A stretch of 64,000 bases of DNA, from assembly GCF_004784475.1 (NCBI RefSeq), contig NZ_SRRT01000006.1:62001-126000 (forward strand). The letters run 5' to 3'. Below are positions 60,719-64,000 of the stretch, piece by piece. How positions within the stretch are numbered: position 1 is the first letter of the stretch; the number at the start of each line of letters is the position of its first letter. The DNA comes from Streptomyces bauhiniae. Its GTDB lineage: Bacteria; Actinomycetota; Actinomycetes; Streptomycetales; Streptomycetaceae. The position numbers were made by a program, and so were the translations under genes. A model generated the notes under the pieces. It had not been told where the DNA came from and did no database searches. It saw only the letters and a program-made list of their open reading frames with translations.

Positions 60719-61834
60719 GTGACCACCTATCCCGTATCGCCGAACACCGTGCTCGCCAACGCGCTCACGAGTGCGGAAGACCTGCTCAGGCCGCACATAG
60801 TCAAGGCGGAGCCCGAGCGGATCGTGTTCGTGGTGGGAACTCAGATCAACGGAGCCCCGCACATCGGCACATCCCTGGTCCAGTCGCTCACCTTCGCCAC
60901 GGCGGCGCGCGTCCAGGAGCGGTTCGGCGTCCCGGCCCTTGTGCACTTCAGCGCGTTGGACAACGCTCCGTACGCCGTCGTCACCGACGACGAGAGTGGT
61001 CACCGCTACCAGCGGGCCTACGCTCACGCCCTCGGCGCGGCCGGTATCGCCGAGCAGATCGACAAGCTTCACCTGCCGCTGTTCACCGCGCTCTCCGACC
61101 GGCTGAAGGTGCCGTTCTCGGTCGAGACGTACACCCAGCAGCAGGCCACCCCGCCCTTCCGGCGCACCTGGCTACGGGTACTGCCTCGCATGGATGCCGC
61201 CCGCTGGTACCTGTCCCCGTCGTCCGGCGTGCCGCACGTCCGTATCCCCTGCCCTCGTCCCGGCTGTGGGTGGGCCGAGAAGTACGCCGAGCGAACCCGC
61301 GTGCGTCACGACGGCTTCGAGCGGGCAACCGTCTCGGCCGTGTGTCTGCACCATGGCGAGTACGAAGTAGTCATCGAGCCCGGCGACGGTGGATACCTGG
61401 ACCTGGCCACGCTGTACCGGAACCTGGTCAAGGAACTGATGATCAGCGGGTCAGCCGGCACTCTGTACGTCATGGTCAAGGGGAGTGACTGGATGCCCGG
61501 CTGCATCCTCGTCGACGGTGCCCTTCAGGCTGTGGGCCTCACCCGCGGGCAGTTGCCCGCCCGCCTTTTCTGCCCCCAGGTGGTCACGGACACGGGCGCG
61601 AAGCTCTCCAAGTCCCTCATCCGCGAGGGGCGCGCACCGTTGCCCGACGGTGCGGCCCCATGGATGCTCGACACCAGGGAATGGCCCGGCTCGTTGGCTG
61701 AGTACGTCGACCGCCTGCTAGGTCTGACCGACGTGTTACTCGCCGACCCCCGCCACTTCTTCCGCTCGTACTCGGCCGGTGAACTAGGCCGGCTCATGTC
61801 CACCGCACCAGCTAGGAGCGTTCCCGCCCGATGA
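60719..61834 (+). CDS. Truncated class I aminoacyl-tRNA synthetase-like protein
   Basis: This protein has 371 residues from GTG 60719 behind GAGGGGAAG. The Rossmann catalytic core carries a HIGH-type motif (NGAPHIGTSL, 48-50), a zinc-like insertion (C178, C183, C209, H211/H212) and a KMSKS-type motif (AKLSKSLIREG, 295-299). By eye it is nearest to the LysRS-I/MetRS group. Only a short helical segment follows KMSKS, so a full anticodon-binding domain is absent. Free-standing cores of this kind may charge a carrier, modify a tRNA or small molecule, or act as regulators. Its stop overlaps the ASCH gene by 4 bp. Confidence 0.83.
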   Translation: MTTYPVSPNTVLANALTSAEDLLRPHIVKAEPERIVFVVGTQINGAPHIGTSLVQSLTFATAARVQERFGVPALVHFSALDNAPYAVVTDDESGHRYQRAYAHALGAAGIAEQIDKLHLPLFTALSDRLKVPFSVETYTQQQATPPFRRTWLRVLPRMDAARWYLSPSSGVPHVRIPCPRPGCGWAEKYAERTRVRHDGFERATVSAVCLHHGEYEVVIEPGDGGYLDLATLYRNLVKELMISGSAGTLYVMVKGSDWMPGCILVDGALQAVGLTRGQLPARLFCPQVVTDTGAKLSKSLIREGRAPLPDGAAPWMLDTREWPGSLAEYVDRLLGLTDVLLADPRHFFRSYSAGELGRLMSTAPARSVPAR

Positions 61835-62190
61835 CGGAGACAGCCGCCGCGCACTTCCGCGAACTGAACCTCTACCGCCGGTACTTCGAGCTCGTCGCCG
61901 CAGGCCAGAAGACGATCGAGGTACGGGTGAAATACCCCCACCTCAAAGACCTGGCCGCCGGCGACGTCATCCGCTTCCGCGTCAAGGGCACGGACGAGAC
62001 CTGTGACGTCCTGGTGAAGCGGGTCACGGAGTACAAGACGTTCGAGGACCTGCTCGACGGGGAGGGCCCGGCGAACGTCAACCCGGCCTCCTCCCGCGAG
62101 CAGCAGCTCGCCAACATCCGCGAGATCTACCCGGCGGAGAAGGAAGCACTCGGCGCGCTCGCCATCGAAATCGAGCGACTGCCCCGATAG
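61831..62190 (+). CDS. ASCH-domain protein
   Basis: The 119-residue protein reads RELNLYRRYFELVAAGQKTI, EVRVKYPHLKDLAAGDVIRF, CDVLVKRVTEYKTFEDLLDG, the pattern of ASCH domains (PUA-like beta-barrel). They bind RNA, and some are nucleases or N4-acetylcytidine amidohydrolases. The Lys and Glu of the YqfB-type active site appear plausible (K in GQKTIEVR). It is translationally coupled to the aaRS-like gene, which suggests action on the same RNA or nucleoside. Confidence 0.9.
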   Translation: MTETAAAHFRELNLYRRYFELVAAGQKTIEVRVKYPHLKDLAAGDVIRFRVKGTDETCDVLVKRVTEYKTFEDLLDGEGPANVNPASSREQQLANIREIYPAEKEALGALAIEIERLPR

Positions 62191-62206
62191 ACGCGCCCCC
62201 GACACA

Positions 62207-62240
62207 GAAGGGGCGCCCCCTTGCCCGGGGACGCCCCTTT
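62207..62240 (+). terminator. Terminator after the ASCH gene
   Basis: AAGGGGCG(CC)CCC and GGGGACGCCCCTT pair, with TTT following. It ends the XRE / aaRS-like / ASCH transcript and could also serve the converging tRNA-Ser(TGA). Confidence 0.8.
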
Positions 62241-62246
62241 CCTCTG

Positions 62247-62333
62247 CGGAGGCGGTGGGATTTGAACCCACGGTGACATCGCTGCCACGACGGTTTTCAA
62301 GACCGTTCCCTTAGGCCGCTCGGGCACACCTCC
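62247..62333 (-). tRNA. tRNA-Ser(TGA)
   Basis: On the minus strand GGAGGTG pairs with CGCCTCC (one T-G pair), a long variable arm is present, the T-loop is TTCAAATC, and the anticodon TGA is at 62297-62299. It is the fourth tRNA-Ser in this window. Confidence 0.96.
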
Positions 62334-62403
62334 CCGCACCCGCCCACCTGGGGCGGAGCGGGGTACAGCGTACCGGGAGAGGGGAGCGGGCGGGGGAAGT
62401 GGC

Positions 62404-63825
62404 TTAGCTGTCGCCGACTCGGGAGCCGAGGGTGAGGTCGACGGTGTGCTGGGCGCCGCCGCGGGTGTAGGTGACCTTGACCTTGTCGCCGGGCTTGTGG
62501 GTCCAGATCTCGCCGATCAGGGTGGGGCCGCTGTCGATGACGGAGTCGTCCAGCTTGGTGATGACGTCGCCCGGCTTGAGGCCGGCCTTGGCGGCGGGGC
62601 CGCCCGACTCGACCGCGTCCGCGCCGCCCGTGCCCTGGTCGGTGATCTTCGCGCCGTCGGTGGACTCCTCCAGGGAGACCGAGGCGCCGATCTTGGCGTA
62701 CACCGGCTTGCCGTTCTTGATGAGCTGCTGGGCGACGTACTTGGCCTGGTTGATCGGGATGGCGAAGCCGAGGCCGATCGAGCCGGACTGGCCGGAGCCG
62801 AAGCTGCCGCCGCTGGTGGACTGGATCGCGGAGTTGATGCCGATCACCGCGCCGGAGGCGCTGAGCAGCGGGCCGCCGGAGTTGCCCGGGTTGATCGACG
62901 CGTCGGTCTGCAGGGCGCTCATGTAGGACGCCTTGCTGCTGGAGCTGCCGTCGCTGGAGGCCACCGGGCGGTTCTTGGCGCTGATGATGCCGGTCGTCAC
63001 CGTGTTGGACAGCCCGAAGGGGGCGCCGATGGCGATCGTCTCGTCGCCCACCGCGACCTGGTCGGAGTTGCCGAGGGAGAGCGGCTTGAGGTCCGAGGGC
63101 GCGTTCTTCAGCTTGATGACGGCCACGTCGTAGCCCTGGGCGTGTCCCACGACCTCGGCGGCGTACTTGCGGCCGTCGGGGAAGGTCGCGGACAGCTTGC
63201 CGCCGTCGACCGCCTCGGCGACCACGTGGTTGTTGGTGACGATGTGGCCCTGGGTGTCGAAGACGAACCCGGTGCCCGTGCCGCCCTCGCCGCTGTTGCT
63301 CTCCGCCTCGATGGTCACCGTGCTGGGCAGCGCCTTGGAGGCCACGCCCGCGATGGTGCCCGGCGCCCGCTTGACCTGCGAGGCGCCGTTGTCCGCGGCG
63401 GAGACGGTGGTGGAGCCCTGGCCGTCGTTGTCCTTGGCCAGGGTGTAGCCGAGGCCGCCGCCCAGACCGCCCGCGACCAGCGCGGCCACCAGCACTGCCG
63501 CGATCAGCCCGCCGCGCCCGCCGCCGGCCGGCTTCGGCGCCGGCTGCTGGTACGAGGCACCCCAGCCGCCGCCCGCGCCGCCCGCGCCCGCCTCGCCGTG
63601 ACCCGGCGTGCCGGGGGGCGGCGGGGGCGGCCAGGAGCCCTCGGGGGCGCCGTAGGACTGGGTGGGGGCTGACCCGTACGGGTGCTGCTCCGGCGGGCCG
63701 GAAGGCACCGGCGGAAGCTGAGCCGTCGCACCCGCGTCACCCTGCGGGGGAGCGGGAGATGCCACCGGCACAGGAGGTGCGGACGGGGCCGGGGGTACCG
63801 CGTTGCCCTCGTTCTCGGTGCTCAC
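62404..63825 (-). CDS. HtrA/DegP-like trypsin-type protease with PDZ domain
   Basis: The 473-residue protein has a Pro-rich cytoplasmic N terminus (about 1-100) and one membrane helix (about 107-128, LIAAVLVAALVAGGLGGGLGY). The protease domain has His (VTNNHVV), Asp (GYDVAVIKL) and Ser (NPGNSGGPLL). The C-terminal PDZ domain (about 385-470) includes AAKAGLKPGDVITKLDDSVI. It is an envelope quality-control protease of the S1C family, membrane-tethered with its catalytic part outside, as in other actinobacteria. Confidence 0.95.
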   Translation of the reverse strand: MSTENEGNAVPPAPSAPPVPVASPAPPQGDAGATAQLPPVPSGPPEQHPYGSAPTQSYGAPEGSWPPPPPPGTPGHGEAGAGGAGGGWGASYQQPAPKPAGGGRGGLIAAVLVAALVAGGLGGGLGYTLAKDNDGQGSTTVSAADNGASQVKRAPGTIAGVASKALPSTVTIEAESNSGEGGTGTGFVFDTQGHIVTNNHVVAEAVDGGKLSATFPDGRKYAAEVVGHAQGYDVAVIKLKNAPSDLKPLSLGNSDQVAVGDETIAIGAPFGLSNTVTTGIISAKNRPVASSDGSSSSKASYMSALQTDASINPGNSGGPLLSASGAVIGINSAIQSTSGGSFGSGQSGSIGLGFAIPINQAKYVAQQLIKNGKPVYAKIGASVSLEESTDGAKITDQGTGGADAVESGGPAAKAGLKPGDVITKLDDSVIDSGPTLIGEIWTHKPGDKVKVTYTRGGAQHTVDLTLGSRVGDS

Positions 63826-63837
63826 AGCTCTTCTCTC

Positions 63838-64000
63838 CTCGATCCACGGCTATTGTCGTCGGTCGCGCTCGGTCGAACTCGATCATGCTCGGTCGCCACC
63901 GGTCGCGTCACGTCGTATACGGGTCGCGTACGGTCGCGCCGGTCCATGGTCGGTCATGTCCGTGGCCGTGCGCACGCCCGTCGCCCAAGACGCGCGGACC
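63838..64000. promoter_or_regulatory. Upstream region of the protease gene with GGTCG repeats
   Basis: The sequence has at least seven loose copies of (C/T)CGGTCG or ACGGTCG between 63856 and 63950 (for example CTCGGTCGAACTCGATCATG, GCTCGGTCGCC). They could be regulator half sites or a simple-sequence expansion. No gene is seen before the window edge. Confidence 0.35.

Overview
The window is high-GC actinobacterial chromosome and reads as Streptomyces. Codons have G/C third positions and GTG starts are common. The gene order dnaX / ffs / tRNA-Ser, then upp, tadA, tRNA-Ser, and a tandem SigF/SigN-type sigma pair is one I associate with the Streptomyces core chromosome. DmdR/IdeR-type iron boxes, HGxxPAAW-like proteins, Streptomyces subtilisin-inhibitor (SSI) domains and XRE/ATPase pairs fit the same genus. 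All assignments come from reading the sequence; no database search was run.

Layout. 0-3.6 kb: start of purD, about 0.9 kb with seven copies of an intergenic repeat, dnaX, the small SRP RNA and tRNA-Ser(GGA). 3.5-7.2 kb: a decayed tandem integration island at the 3' half of tRNA-Ser(GGA), with two further partial copies of the tRNA end. It carries a two-gene pair sharing an amyloid-like motif and an AT-richer helix-turn-helix gene. 7.6-9.6 kb: a small membrane protein, a VapBC pair and two converging genes that overlap by about 136 bp. 9.5-17.8 kb: a copper-type (CopC-CopD) operon, an iron-box-controlled acylase/acetyltransferase facing a siderophore-interacting reductase, a HhH glycosylase-like protein and an HdeD-like membrane protein. 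17.8-26.4 kb: core genes (HerA-like ATPase, LytR_C protein, upp, tadA, tRNA-Ser(CGA), SigF, SigN).

26.4-33.4 kb: two exporter loci. One is MarR, an MFS exporter with three C-terminal beta-sandwich repeats, and a YceI protein with the same kind of repeat. The other is an MFS/TetR pair under an 18-bp palindrome. 33.4-39.3 kb: a response regulator / histidine kinase / GT2-GtrA / GT39 operon with a hairpin over the GT2 start. 39.4-46.0 kb: accessory genes (Bro-N protein, HGxxPAAW protein, MarR, YdcF, Imm21- and Imm35-like immunity proteins, lipoprotein, anti-sigma-like ATPase). 46.1-48.7 kb: XRE regulator, tRNA-Arg(ACG), tRNA-Ser(GCT) and an SSI-domain protein with a long repetitive linker. 49-53.4 kb: a 1471-residue PAS protein with degenerate kinase and receiver domains. 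53.4-57.7 kb: acyl-CoA ligase, SigE-family sigma factor, a Prim-Pol protein and a VOC protein. 58-62.2 kb: XRE regulator, two unknown proteins, a truncated class I aminoacyl-tRNA-synthetase-like protein and an ASCH protein in one tight cluster. It ends with tRNA-Ser(TGA) and an HtrA-type protease.

The two best candidates for undescribed systems are the motif-sharing pair at 3901-4936 and the XRE / aaRS-like / ASCH cluster at 58504-62190.
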